DNA of 64,000 nucleotides from NCBI RefSeq assembly GCF_000203795.2, contig NW_006281101.1, forward strand, positions 1,079,279 to 1,143,278. The letters run 5' to 3'. Below are positions 1-10,851 of this stretch, one piece after another; positions within the stretch are counted from its first letter, which is position 1, and the number at the start of each line of letters is the position of its first letter. Below the pieces are notes generated by a model. The model was given only the letters and a program-made list of their open reading frames with translations. It was not told the origin of the DNA and searched no databases. This DNA is from Batrachochytrium dendrobatidis JAM81 (lineage: Eukaryota; Chytridiomycota; Chytridiomycetes; Rhizophydiales). Both the position numbers and the translations under genes were made by a program.

Positions 1-9
1 TTTGTTTAG

Positions 10-486
10 ATTCGATTCCAACAACATATTTATGATCAATTGGTACTGCTAGCAAATTCAACATTCCATATTCTTGGAAAACAGATTACTTGGGACAATT
101 CCCTTGTAAATCTATACGAGGTGGATAGCAATTGAAATCCAAGTTAAAGTTGAACAAACAGCCTTTTTAACCTATTTTACCTGCGTTTTATGCAGTTTAT
201 GCTAGAAATCAATCAAGCGGATATTCGATCGCAGCATATTGAAAAACTGAATAGCTTGGTACATGAGGCTACACTCGTAACAACTACTCCTCGACATTCC
301 ATGCTTTCAGCTTTATGGTAATGCAGTGCATTGACAAAATTGGGGTTTCGAGTTTTCAAATTCCAACTTTATTAACATATTGATTGGTATGCTAGTTATG
401 ATATGCTGATTGACATTGCGTGTAAAGTTTCAGACAATTCAGACCAATTAAGAAGTCAGATGGGTCTCCCGTTAGCTGTACGTTGA
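10..486 (+). CDS. 3' end of an unrecognised multi-exon gene (partial)
   Basis: Three phase-consistent exons can be joined: 10-120, 196-317 and 396-486, each bounded by AG acceptors and GT donors (gtggat at 121, gtaatg at 318). The joined frame has no stop until TGA at 484-486. The start lies left of the window. The readable part is about 107 residues, mostly helical-looking, including FQQHIYDQLVLLAN, IEKLNSLVHEATL and a C-terminus ending QMGLPLAVR. I do not recognise the family; heptad-like spacing of hydrophobic residues would suit a coiled-coil or complex subunit, but that is only an impression. The next gene begins about 60 bp downstream on the same strand. Confidence 0.55.
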
Positions 487-547
487 GATTGCTATATCTA
501 TTTACTGTGATAAGATTGTTTGGTTGGCTTTGAATTGACGTGCTTTC

Positions 548-1428
548 ATGGCGACACATTTACAGCGTTCAGCTGCCAAATTTACAGTTACAGATGAAGT
601 AGTGGACGATATTTCTGACAGACAAGCCGAAGGTGGGACTGAGTTTGCCTAAAAGTATGTAATTTAATTAGCAATTGAATGTAAGCACTGACTGGCCTTT
701 TTTATTAGTATCCAAGCCCACAAATTTTGTTGCAGATGCAGCGAAAAAAACAGGTGTATCTGGACCACCTGTGGCTGCTCCTGTCGCGACTGATTCAAAA
801 CGAGCTCCGCCGATCGCGGTATGTTGTGGTTTGTGTTGTCTAGATTCAGTCGAGTGTTGTGGAAAAAAGTATGTCAAACCATGAAATCTAATCACTGCTA
901 TAGACGCCTGCTCCAGCCAAGGATGCTAAGAAAGGATTGGTGACTGCAGCTCCTGTCAAACCAGTAGAACCGCCGAAAAAAAATGGCCTCATTGTGAAAA
1001 AACTAAGCGAAGTCCAGGCTGGTGAGATGATTATTAGTTTTGGCTGTTATTCCAGCCAGAATGCTGATTTCCAATCTGTAAAATATAGTTTCTGATATAG
1101 AAGAGACTGTGCACCAAACCATCATTCCCAAGGCTGTTACAAAAAAGGTACGCTTGCTGCAAGTCCTATTAGTTTAATGTACATTTTGAGTAATTGTGTC
1201 AAAATAGAGAGCTGGATCACATCCTTCTTGGAAAGTCGAAAGAAGGCTAAAAGAAGATGCCTACATTGCAGAATTTCGCTCAGTGGTGAGTTTCCTACCG
1301 AGTTTATTTGAATGGTCGACTTTTGTCTAATTACTGGTGTCGAAATATACTAGATTCGATCAGTGGTATTGGACTCGATAGATCGACTTTGTGGACTGTT
1401 TGATGAAGTGACTGCATCAGGCTTATAG
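548..1428 (+). CDS. Unrecognised six-exon gene, about 170 residues
   Basis: Exons 548-632, 709-818, 904-1021, 1101-1147, 1208-1285 and 1354-1428 join in phase from ATG (MATHLQRSAAKFTVTD...) to TAG. The middle is low-complexity and rich in Ala, Pro and Lys. The C-terminal third looks folded: RAGSHPSWKVERRLKEDAY, then IRSVVLDSIDRLCGLFDE. The first donor (gtggga at 633) is weak. A better donor (gtatgt at about 655) would leave an in-frame stop, so exon 1 is the least certain part. No known domain is recognised; the charged, disordered N-terminus followed by a short helical tail would fit many adaptor or flagellar proteins, and I do not choose among them. Confidence 0.5.
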
Positions 1429-1673
1429 TACTGACTGAATTTGAAAGTTTGTTTAAAAGACAATAACGCATCTTTGCAAGTATTGCCTAATGGATGCTTG
1501 AGATGTGATTCAGCTGTAATAAACTGAATGGTTGCGCCAATTCACTATTTATCCACTTTGGGCTGTAAATGATTGGACTGGACCCAACGGCTTTGAATAT
1601 TTTACTCGTGATTGAGTGTTGCCCAACATTTGATTTCTTGACATCCTCGGAATATAAAGAAGCCCATTTGGGA

Positions 1674-2548
1674 ATGAACATTCAAGCACATTATGCTCTA
1701 AGAAGACTATCAACACTACAGCTCCGTCCATTGTTAACTACATCAAAGCGATGCGGATTGTTAGCCTCATCAACTATCCTTTTGCATGTGCATTCAAAGC
1801 CATTCTCTACTCAACTACGATTTTTTTCAAATACCCATACTTGTAATGAATTGCAAGTCAGTGCGAGTGTTCGGCAAGCTTCTACCAGACCCACCTTTGC
1901 CCGCAAGGCAGTACTTGCTCTAGTAAGCAAATATTGTATATTTCTAGTGTTTATTACGGTTTGAAGTATCCTTGGCACAGTGTACTACTGCTGGTCTCAT
2001 GACTGGATAATTGAAATGGCAATGACCAACTAACCTTTATCTAATTTGAATTCCATCAACAGACTCCAGCTGCGGTAAATAGACTGAGGCTCCTCACACT
2101 TGACTTGAATGGTCCAAAATTGCTCAAGGTATCGATTGGACTAAACTGTATTCGTATGATAAGCATGGCTACCGATTCATCCAATACATTTAAGCTTGGA
2201 TTGCATCTATCGAATTGGAATGTTTATCTTTGTTGTGCGTGCTGTATTGAAAGTGTAGCTAATCTGCTGCTTTTGCCATTGACCATTTGTATATCTGGTT
2301 TTCAGGTAGGCACAAAGAAAAAGGGATGCTCAGGACAAACCTACACGCTCGAATATGTCACTGAAAAATCCAAGTTTGACGAAGTTGTTGTGCAAGATGG
2401 CGTCCAGGTTTTGATCGACTCCAAAGCACTTTTTTCACTGATAGGATCTGAGATGGACTATGTAGAGGACAAGCTATCTGCTCAATTTGTTTTCAATAAT
2501 CCAAACGTCAAGGAAATGTGTGGATGTGGCCAAAGCTTTATGACCTGA
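1674..2548 (+). CDS. ISA1: Mitochondrial iron-sulfur cluster assembly factor ISA1/ISCA1 (A-type carrier)
   Basis: Exons 1674-1922, 2063-2128 and 2306-2548 join to a 185-residue protein. The last 80 residues are an HesB/IscA domain with the three conserved cysteines in place: KKGCSGQTYTLEY, then NPNVKEMCGCGQSFMT at the C-terminus. Human ISCA1 ends in almost the same way. The first about 80 residues (MNIQAHYALRRLSTLQLRP...) are rich in Arg and Ser and poor in acidic residues, as expected of a mitochondrial presequence. The family works with ISA2 and IBA57 in the matrix to build [4Fe-4S] clusters for aconitase-type and radical-SAM proteins. An in-frame ATG at 1569 is not preferred, because the one at 1674 gives a cleaner targeting sequence. 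Confidence 0.9.
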
Positions 2549-3446
2549 CCGGTTTCGCATAGTGATACACGCCAGTTTTCAAAAGGCAATCGACAATACC
2601 AATAACCAATGAAATCATTATTGTTTTACAGCCATATCTATGCAGAATGTATCACTTTTGTATTTATATTGCAGTGATTATTTCAAAATATGCAATGGTT
2701 AATAATCGTTGTGTTTTCCTGCCAGAGATTGATTACTTTAATAGACATTCTCAATTTTTGTGTTTAGAATTGCTTGACTGGGCCATTTTCAGCAGGATTA
2801 ATGAGAAATATAGAACAGTGTAGTGAGACTCATGCTTTGGTGAATGGCTAATAGACCGTGTTGACTCGGTGAACATTTAGCTTTATCAAGAAGTTCATCA
2901 AACAATATTGTCTAATAAATTGATATCCACTGTTCCATGAGATTGACTATATCATGCACTTTGACACCTTTATCTGTTTCATCTGCATGGATACAGCGTG
3001 ATATATGGTTTTTAATTTAAACATGAAAGATTTTGATTAAAGATTATGCCATCTAGAGTAATGTGTAGATATTTTCAATAGACTGTCAACAGTGTTATCA
3101 AGCCTAGCACAGTTGATAAGTTTGGCAGACAATACAATCGCGCATTATAGTAGCATTTCATTAGAATGGCAATGAGGGCCGATACTTGGTTTGAATAGTC
3201 GGTTTATTGTAGCAAGACACTCAAAGTCAATCGCTCTTTCTCAGCGATTCAACTGGTTCGATTCATTATTGCCAACTCGACCAATTCCAAATCTATAAAA
3301 TGTGTTGCTTTCTATTCAACCATTCCATTTGTCGCGGACAATGCTCACATGATCCTAAAAGACCTTCTAAATCATCGAGTCGATCGAGTAAAAAATTCTT
3401 TTTTCAATTCTTGACATCCAATTCATCAGCATTTAGTTTATCAGTC
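2549..3446. other. Intergenic spacer, no gene seen
   Basis: About 900 AT-rich bases between ISA1 and PDX1. I found no long frame, no RNA gene and no clear copy of the inverted-repeat element. The last 150 bases presumably hold the PDX1 promoter and leader; the open frame that runs through them from 3300 is an N-terminal extension without similarity to the family. Confidence 0.5.
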
Positions 3447-4928
3447 ATGTCTTTTCAAACACCTTCGAATCTTGTCAAGGAGTCCACATCCGCCAAGACT
3501 TCTACCGATGCCTCTACCACATTTATTCTCAAGGCTGGTCTTGCACAGAACCTCAAGGTATATGAGAATTGAGCTTATGAATGCAGTATATGCTATGCAT
3601 GTGGTTTACTTTTTAGTTTGAATCTCCTTGGTATTATATGGCATGTCGTTCAAAGAATACTGCTACGATTTACTAACTATTTTAGCTCTGTATTACTACT
3701 ACTGTGAACTTTATTCGATATCTTTTATGGCTGCGCTTCTACTTTTATCTTACCACCCATCAATGTTGCGATGCTCTCTAATTCCATACTGAACTGGGCT
3801 GTATTTTTACACTGATCGGATACGATGAATTTTGATGGAATTGTTATTTTAATTCCTTGTGTGGCCCAATATGCATGTTGGGGTTTTTGGACTTGGTGCT
3901 ACCATGAATAACTAGGGAGGAGTGATTATGGATGTGATCAATGCTGAACAGGCACGTATTGCTGAAGAGGCTGGTGCATGTGCCGTCATGGCTTTAGAGC
4001 GAGTTCCTGCTGATATTCGTAAAGATGGCGGTGTTGCCCGTATGTCCGATCCCGACATGATCAAAAAGATTATGGCAGCAGTCACCATTCCAGTTATGGC
4101 CAAGGTTCGTATCGGACATTTTGTCGAAGCTCAGATCCTTGAGCACATTGGTATCGACTACATTGATGAGTCGGAGGTGCTCACTCCTGCTGACGAGTCC
4201 AACCACATTGACAAGAACAAGTTCAAGGTTCCATATGTATGTGGATGCAAGAATTTGGGAGAGGCTTTGCGTCGTATCAACGAAGGTGCAGCCATGATCC
4301 GCACCAAAGGTGAGGCAGGCACTGGAAATGTTGTGGAAGCAGTCCGTCATGCACGAACTCTGTTTGGTGAGATTCGACGTGCTCAGGCCATGACTGATGA
4401 AGAGGTAAGCATTAGACTCGTGGTTATATTTATTGTATTGTTGCTAATTTACCGGTTTTAAATGATCGCTGTGCGCTAGCTGTATACATATGCCAAAGAT
4501 ATTCAAGCTCCATACCATCTTCTCAAAGAAACTGCCCGTCTTGGTCGTCTTCCTGTTGTCAACTTTGCTGCTGGTATGTTTATATCTATTGATATGATAG
4601 TCTTTTGAATTTCGTTGTCGAACCAGTCTGCCAGTGTCATTTGGAATCTAACAGTTTTTGCAATGACTCGATATTTTTAGGTGGTGTGGCTACACCTGCA
4701 GATGCAGCACTCATGATGCAGCTTGGTGTTGATGGTGTATTTGTTGGATCTGGCATTTTCAAGTCTGGCGATCCAGCCAAGCGTGCACGAGCAATTGTGC
4801 AGGCAGTCACACACTATAATGACCCATCTGTCATTGCCAGTGTTTCTGAGAACTTGGGAGAAGCTATGGTTGGTATCAACTGTGACACACTTCCAGCTGA
4901 CCAAAAGTTTGCTGCTCGTGGCTGGTAA
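3447..4928 (+). CDS. PDX1: Pyridoxal 5'-phosphate synthase, PdxS/Snz-type lyase subunit
   Basis: Exons 3447-3557, 3916-4404, 4480-4573 and 4681-4928 join to 313 residues, close to the usual 290-300. The enzyme makes the vitamin B6 cofactor PLP from ribose 5-phosphate, glyceraldehyde 3-phosphate and ammonia supplied by the PdxT/Sno glutaminase, which is not in this window. The two active-site lysines are visible in [13 protein letters not shown] and [10 protein letters not shown], and the conserved Asp in GGVIMDV. The C-terminal barrel motifs [16 protein letters not shown] and [11 protein letters not shown] are intact. The ATG at 3447 (MSFQTPSN...) fits the family; the upstream in-frame ATG at 3300 would add an unrelated Ser-rich stretch. 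Confidence 0.95.
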
Positions 4929-5939
4929 TCATCTATATTGGTTTATTTTTATGTTGTAGGCTTTCTTGTGCTTCATCTTTGATTTTCTGTGCAATGAAAG
5001 TTTTATCAGCAAGATCATAAACTTTACAGTCGTCTTCATATAAATGGAACCTTGTATTTAACTTGCATTGACTCTATTTTGGAATAGATAATGGTTAAAT
5101 ATTCGTTTCACCTGTTAAAAGTTGATTATTGAATAAATGGTATCAACTCTTTAATAGACAATGGCCATCATATAATACAGCCAAACTACAGTTTTGAATT
5201 GAGACTGTCCTCATTGTATAATCTCAAAAACTGAGTTTATTTTGATGTGGTTAATCAAACTTGTGTGTTTTAAAAACCGATACGTTGTGTTCTGGTTCAA
5301 GAAAACAGTGATTGTATGCTTCAGGAATGCAATACACATGCCAATCATTCAATGTTTGGATCAGGAAAGAATCGGAGATTGACTGAAACTGTAGTGTGAA
5401 CATTTCATTTTTTATACAAGATAAGCATGGAGAGAGACCAGTGAATCAAAATTTATAAAACAATATTGTCCAGTAAGATTGGCACCAATCAAACATGACT
5501 ATTTATTTGCATCTCAATATATTTAGTGTTCCATTTATGTGAATATGGCTGAAATTTAGAATGTCAGGTGTAAATATTGTTTATAGTAAAGCGTACAAAG
5601 TAATTGCAAGTTCGCGTTTGTTGAAACCCGGAATAATGGCAAATAAACGGTAAAGCACATGCGAACTTTTCGAATTGGCAACAAATAAGGATCGTAAATG
5701 GCCAATAGAATTAACTGAAAGAATCAACGAAAGTTTCTAGTGTTTTATAGTTTCAATAGGGCATCTGTAATCATACCAGATCAGGCTTGTAGTAATCCGT
5801 CAGTGAAGGAATTGGGTTTACAAGTCATACAAACAGGTTCTGATTGGGTGGAAACTACGTGGCTGATAATTCAAATTGCATTAGATAACCGCCATTGAAC
5901 CAAACTGCTTTACCCATTGGTAGAAACCATCTACTATAC
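4929..5939. other. Intergenic spacer with a remnant of the inverted-repeat element
   Basis: About 1 kb without a gene. Near 5525-5552 the bases match the right end of the inverted-repeat family described elsewhere in this window (gtgttccatttatgtgaata, then tggctg). A matching left end was not found, so this is treated as a decayed copy. The rest is AT-rich and featureless to my reading. Confidence 0.4.
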
Positions 5940-8900
5940 ATGCCTGCTTCATTGCTCTTTCCTGTTGTCAAGGTTTCCCCACTCTTTGTTGATACTGCCT
6001 ATGTTACTCGCCATGACAAGTATTCCGATTCGTCGTTATCTACTCAGGTCTACTATACTGTTCAAGTGTGTCCATCTATTCATGACATCAATGCCAGTGT
6101 CGAGAATCATCCATTAAGCCATCTCCAGTTGCCTGTTGCACCCACCACTCTATACAAAATACAGCGTCGTTTTGAGGACTTTGTCGGTTTCCACGGCTTA
6201 CTCGCAAACCATTTGAGCAAGATGTCGTCATATGGAGCATCTATTGCCAAGTCCTTGCCACAACTGCCCCGCCGTCGTATCTTTGTATCTGCATCTGTAT
6301 GTAATGACAGAGTGGTGCTACTGGACCAGTACGTCAAACACATTTTTATGCTTCCCTCTATCGCTACATCTTCACCAGTTGTCTTGCAGTTCTTTGGAAT
6401 GTGGCAGATGGACATGAATCCTCGCCAATATTCAGAGGAAGCCAATGCCATGGTAACCAAAAAAGCATCTGCCATTCATTCGAAGCTGCCGCCCTTGAGG
6501 AAATATATTACTGCTCGAAATAGCAGTTATTCTCTACCAAACACTGCATCAGATGCCTTGAATGGTGCTCATAATAATGCTACGGCATTCCCATCAGACA
6601 CTGCTCGTAATGCATTTAAGCTCCCCGCGTCCAATCTTAGTCTTCAAGCCACTCCAGTCGTAGATATCTATAACTCCGACTCTTTTGCCCGTGCACATTC
6701 TGATTACTATCCGACTGGAAAGAGCCATCTAACTGCATTTGAAAATTACCAGCTTGCTTCCCCCCTGGTTACTGATCAAATGGACGATTTTTTGGACGAG
6801 GACTGGCTTGAGCCAATTATGCAAAGACGTATGTCGCAGCTTACTTTAGTTAAAAGTGTAACTGACCTTTCATCTCAAGCACCGCACACTACCCACCAGG
6901 ATAGTGTCCAGTCTGTTCGTCTGTCCGAGAGCTATGCCGAATCTGAAATTGATGATGTGCTTGACTCCTACTCACTTTCTCAATCCCAGATTGCTAGTTT
7001 AGCCGTATCTGCCAAATCTGGGCTAAATTCTATGCAATACGGTGAATCTAAACCTAATCTGAAACTATCAGAAAAACTGACTCAGCAATCATCTACTGGC
7101 TCTTCACACGAGTCCTATAAAGATTTTGTGACTAATTTGGCTCGCAACTTGGGTATTGACACACGCAACTCTATTCTAGATTCCAATAATTCTGTAAATG
7201 ATCAAACAATATTAAATACTTCAATCGAAAAGAGGCCAGAGTTTTCAATACTGGCTGGAGAACAGACTAGGTCGCCATATGTCAGCGGCACGTCCACGGC
7301 AGTAGATCCCAACCAACCATCCCTATATCTTTTGATGACTAACTCTGTTAGTAAGTCTGCACCAAAACCCTCTTTATCTGATGGTCGAAATGGCTTATTT
7401 AGGACTGCAAGCCCAAGTATTCCTTCGCGTGGAAATTCCAAATTCTGGAGGGAAGAGTCGACTCCAATCGGACAGTTCAACTCCTTGCCAAACTCTGCAC
7501 CAGTCAATCTGCAAAGTCTTCCCTATGAACCCATTGTTGAGCGTAGGCGCATTCCTGATACTGAGTACGCTACAGTAGCTTCTCGAGATAACTTGCCTAC
7601 ATTAAAAGGACGATCCAAGTCGCACGATCATAATGGCTATTTACTTCCAGCTTCCAATTTTACCTACAACAATGTTGCACCACATCGTTCTCAGGAACAA
7701 TTACGCACACGACCAAGTCTTTCAGACGTCATGTCGCCTATTCCACGCTCTACAGAAAATATAGAGTCTCTGAAAAGTACACTGAATCTTCTTCGTGATC
7801 GGAAACCTACGTCTGAGGACAGTGCATCAATGTCCTATACCAAAGACAATTCACAGTCTTTTTCATTCCAGCACTCTGCTCAAGAGCAGCTTGGAACCGC
7901 TCCAATATATTCTGAACCAGCCGCGTCTCGATCTGATAAGATTGTGTCTACATTGATTCGTAATCTCTCTTTCAAGCGCACTAATATACTGGCAGAGAAT
8001 GCACTTGTTTCTGAGCCAGACTCTATAAATACTCAAAGAAACACTGCTCCATGGAATCGGGTTCCTGGTGCTGCTTTACCTGTTGCATCCAACACGTCTT
8101 TTGCACTGCCATCTTCAGTGGTTTCTGCTCAAGAACCACGGCAAGTTCGAGCGGGAACACTTCCAAGAAAGTCGTCTTTGCGTCGTATTATTTCTCGACA
8201 AAATGTTGCTAATCAATCCACTCAGTCTGCTGAAGGTGTAGTTCCAGTTAATGTTGCGTCCAGCAGTCTCATCACTACTTTGGTTCGTAACTTGTCTAAA
8301 AAAAAGAATAAGCGGTTTTCTTTTAACAACAGTGATAGCACTGCTATTCCCAATAGCTCTGCATCTGGTGACATTGCTGCTACGTCAACCTCTACTACCC
8401 AGGAAACTGATCCGTCTATTGCTCCTTGGAACAGACTACAAACACCACCTCCTACAATTGGTGGAACTCTTTTGCGTGGCCTGTCGATTAATCGTCGTAA
8501 CAAATCTGCCAATGACATCAAAACTTCTTATACTGCTACTGCTCCAAAAGAAGAGCCTGTACCTATTTCGTTTTCTAATTCATTTGAGACGATTAATGCT
8601 GAGATTAATGCGCGGCGTACCGAGGCAAATCTGGATACGAGTGATTCTTTAGGCGTCCGTTCCAAATATCAGGATGTTAGCCTTGCAGAAACCAAAGGTA
8701 AAACTATCAAATCCAAGGTCAGCTTTGGAAACGGACTAGCATCTTCCAATGCAGATTATGATGACATTTACCTGCCAGCAGATTATAACGTTTCGGCCAT
8801 TGCCAGAACTGCCCGAGCCATTATGGACTCTGAAAAAGGTGCTCTGTTTAAAAACAGACAAATTGTTCCTATTGCTTTTGAAACACAACTTCTTCAAACG

Positions 8901-9362
8901 AACATGCGGTATCGCACAGACATAATGCAGGACGCTCGTCGGAAGCCGAGTCTAAAAAGTACCAAGATAAATTCACCCAAACTTTTCCGAAGCCATACTT
9001 TATCAGCAGGTTCACCAGAAACCGAAGCGCAGCATCATTTTATTTCCATTCGAGCTATTTCAGATGCCTCGGTAGTCGTTTCTATCAAAATTTCACGAAC
9101 GGTAGATTTTGCTGCTGTGCTGGACAAACTAGCAATGCGATTTGCTACTCACGAAAATAGCTTGGCAAGATGGAAACGGTTTCCTGGACATTTTGGAAAG
9201 CAGATTGTAGCTATAAAGAGCATTACATACAAAGATGTTGATGCGCACTTGATTAATATCAAGGATGAGGAAGATTGGGTTGTGTGTTTGGATGAATCTA
9301 TTCAAAAAGAAAAACTAACGCTTCTTGTCCAGATCGAAAGCATATACGATACAGAACAGTAG
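5940..9362 (+). CDS. PX and PB1 domain protein, Bem1-like without SH3 domains
   Basis: A single 3,423-base exon encodes 1,140 residues. The frame stays open to a TTG at 5895, but the first ATG is 5940 and a stop lies just upstream of 5895, so 5940 is chosen. Residues about 35-155 form a PX (phosphoinositide-binding) domain: YKIQRRFEDFVGFHGLL with the basic pair, then LPQLPRRR and LLDQYVKHIF. The last about 105 residues look like a PB1 domain, starting HFISIRAISDASVVVSIK and carrying an acidic IKDEEDWVV stretch. Between them lie about 850 Ser/Thr/Asn-rich, probably disordered residues with repeated short basic motifs such as STLIRNLSFKR and TTLVRNLSKKK. The same PX-PB1 order occurs at the C-terminus of the yeast polarity scaffold Bem1, which also has two SH3 domains; none is seen here. 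A role in membrane-linked signalling is inference. Confidence 0.8.
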   Translation: MPASLLFPVVKVSPLFVDTAYVTRHDKYSDSSLSTQVYYTVQVCPSIHDINASVENHPLSHLQLPVAPTTLYKIQRRFEDFVGFHGLLANHLSKMSSYGASIAKSLPQLPRRRIFVSASVCNDRVVLLDQYVKHIFMLPSIATSSPVVLQFFGMWQMDMNPRQYSEEANAMVTKKASAIHSKLPPLRKYITARNSSYSLPNTASDALNGAHNNATAFPSDTARNAFKLPASNLSLQATPVVDIYNSDSFARAHSDYYPTGKSHLTAFENYQLASPLVTDQMDDFLDEDWLEPIMQRRMSQLTLVKSVTDLSSQAPHTTHQDSVQSVRLSESYAESEIDDVLDSYSLSQSQIASLAVSAKSGLNSMQYGESKPNLKLSEKLTQQSSTGSSHESYKDFVTNLARNLGIDTRNSILDSNNSVNDQTILNTSIEKRPEFSILAGEQTRSPYVSGTSTAVDPNQPSLYLLMTNSVSKSAPKPSLSDGRNGLFRTASPSIPSRGNSKFWREESTPIGQFNSLPNSAPVNLQSLPYEPIVERRRIPDTEYATVASRDNLPTLKGRSKSHDHNGYLLPASNFTYNNVAPHRSQEQLRTRPSLSDVMSPIPRSTENIESLKSTLNLLRDRKPTSEDSASMSYTKDNSQSFSFQHSAQEQLGTAPIYSEPAASRSDKIVSTLIRNLSFKRTNILAENALVSEPDSINTQRNTAPWNRVPGAALPVASNTSFALPSSVVSAQEPRQVRAGTLPRKSSLRRIISRQNVANQSTQSAEGVVPVNVASSSLITTLVRNLSKKKNKRFSFNNSDSTAIPNSSASGDIAATSTSTTQETDPSIAPWNRLQTPPPTIGGTLLRGLSINRRNKSANDIKTSYTATAPKEEPVPISFSNSFETINAEINARRTEANLDTSDSLGVRSKYQDVSLAETKGKTIKSKVSFGNGLASSNADYDDIYLPADYNVSAIARTARAIMDSEKGALFKNRQIVPIAFETQLLQTNMRYRTDIMQDARRKPSLKSTKINSPKLFRSHTLSAGSPETEAQHHFISIRAISDASVVVSIKISRTVDFAAVLDKLAMRFATHENSLARWKRFPGHFGKQIVAIKSITYKDVDAHLINIKDEEDWVVCLDESIQKEKLTLLVQIESIYDTEQ

Positions 9363-9507
9363 ATCTTTTTCAAATTTTTACTTGTTTACATATTATAATA
9401 AATGACCATCTAAATTGAACATTGCAGTATAGGATTGTTTTTTAAGCTCATGTATATCAGTTTTTTAGACAGATTCAAAATCCGCATGTTTATTGTTGAT
9501 GATTGAA

Positions 9508-10574
9508 TCAAAGAAGTGCAAGGAGAACAGCAGCAACAGCACTCAAACCAAGAACAGTATAGCCAGAGTTGTAAACACCCTTTAGGTTAAGAAGCGTTGC
9601 AGTATCCCAGATCTATCAGCAACACTCGGTACGATTAGTGAACAGTAAAATAAAAAGGCTAAAAGTGCAATGGCATATTTATTGAATGCAAACTTACCAA
9701 ATGACGCAGACCGTTGAACAGATGGAATGAGATGGGAGCAGCAAGGGTAAATTTTCCTAGGAAAAGAGCAGCGGCAGGAAGCGAATGAATGAAACTGGCA
9801 ATCGCAACCGACGAAATGGGTAAAAATACATAGGCCAATGCAACGCCGTAAAAACCTTTAAACATGGCAGGGTTTAGCATTGCTTTCATCTCAATTATAG
9901 AAAATCGTTGATCTATACAAATGGGTATGGCTTCTTACCAACTGCAAGAGCACCAGACGTGGCACGAAACGCAGCAGAAAGATACCAGGTAAGCTGTGGT
10001 TGGTATATAGTCAGATGAGGAGAAATAGGACGATGCAGACGCTCAGATTTGGCAAATGGCTCAATGTCAAGCGTAGGTTTAGAAGCATCAGCTCCGAGCA
10101 TCTCAAGTCTCTTGGACATGGCAGCTTCAGTTCCAGCACTTCCAGATGAGGACTGACGAAGCTGTGCAAGTCTAATTGTTGGAACATTCAGTCAGTGATA
10201 GAATTCATGACATGGACTAATGTATTGCTACAAGAGTTGACCACGCCTTGCTTTCAAAGACTGCTTGCAATGGTACTTACTGAACAGATCTTAGGAAAGC
10301 ACTAGGAGTGCAGCGATAAACAGCAGCATTGATTAGACAGGCTAATTGTCAGTAAAAGTGCATTGCAGTAATATCGGTTAGTTTGAATTCTGATTGACGC
10401 ATTGACAATAGCAAGCAGACGGACTACAGGCTGGTTTATATTCAAAAGATGCTGAATAACACAAAGATATGGCTATATAATTCAATGACTGTGAGACAGA
10501 GCACACTACTCACAGCTGATGGCCAGTCTAGTGGCGGATGGCTGCAGGGCAGAGATTGCTCGGCTTGCAAACAT
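9508..10574 (-). CDS. SDH3: Succinate dehydrogenase cytochrome b560 subunit (SDHC)
   Basis: Five exons on the minus strand, 10574-10514, 10341-10281, 10171-9939, 9882-9698 and 9612-9508, join in phase to 214 residues. This is a membrane anchor of respiratory complex II, which binds haem b and ubiquinone in the inner mitochondrial membrane. The family signature is clear: RPISPHLTIYQPQLTWYLSA for the first helix and FHLFNGLRHLIWD with the haem-ligand His. The C-terminal helix is GYTVLGLSAVAAVLLALL. The N-terminus MFASRAISALQPSATRLA is a typical presequence. The phase forces the exon 4 acceptor to lie within the AAAG at 9884, slightly inside the open frame. It is divergent from the ABC transporter gene, with about 280 bp between the start codons. 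Confidence 0.92.
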
Positions 10575-10851
10575 TTTCTGGTAAACTGTCGAGTCAAGTG
10601 TCGAGAAATTCATCACGACAACTAAAATACCCTCAGGTTTTGATCCCATTGGCCAAACTCTTGTCAGCTTACCCAAAAGGCTTGTGTTGATTCATATACA
10701 ATATACACGAATGTGAAGACCTGTGAATAAGATATGCACTGGATTGTTCATTCCAAAGACTTGATCAAACAGTTTATCTGTCCTGAGGACACTGTAGAAC
10801 TAATTTGGATTTGAATGATTTTCAGATTGAATCTTACTTTTGCAGTCCAAG

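Noticed and set aside
3300..3446. N-terminal extension of PDX1
   Set aside because: The Ser-rich, Cys-containing extension has no counterpart in PdxS proteins, and the ATG at 3447 begins the usual length.
5895..5939. Extended N-terminus of the PX-PB1 protein
   Set aside because: The extension starts at TTG, not ATG. The first ATG is at 5940, and an in-frame stop lies just upstream of 5895.
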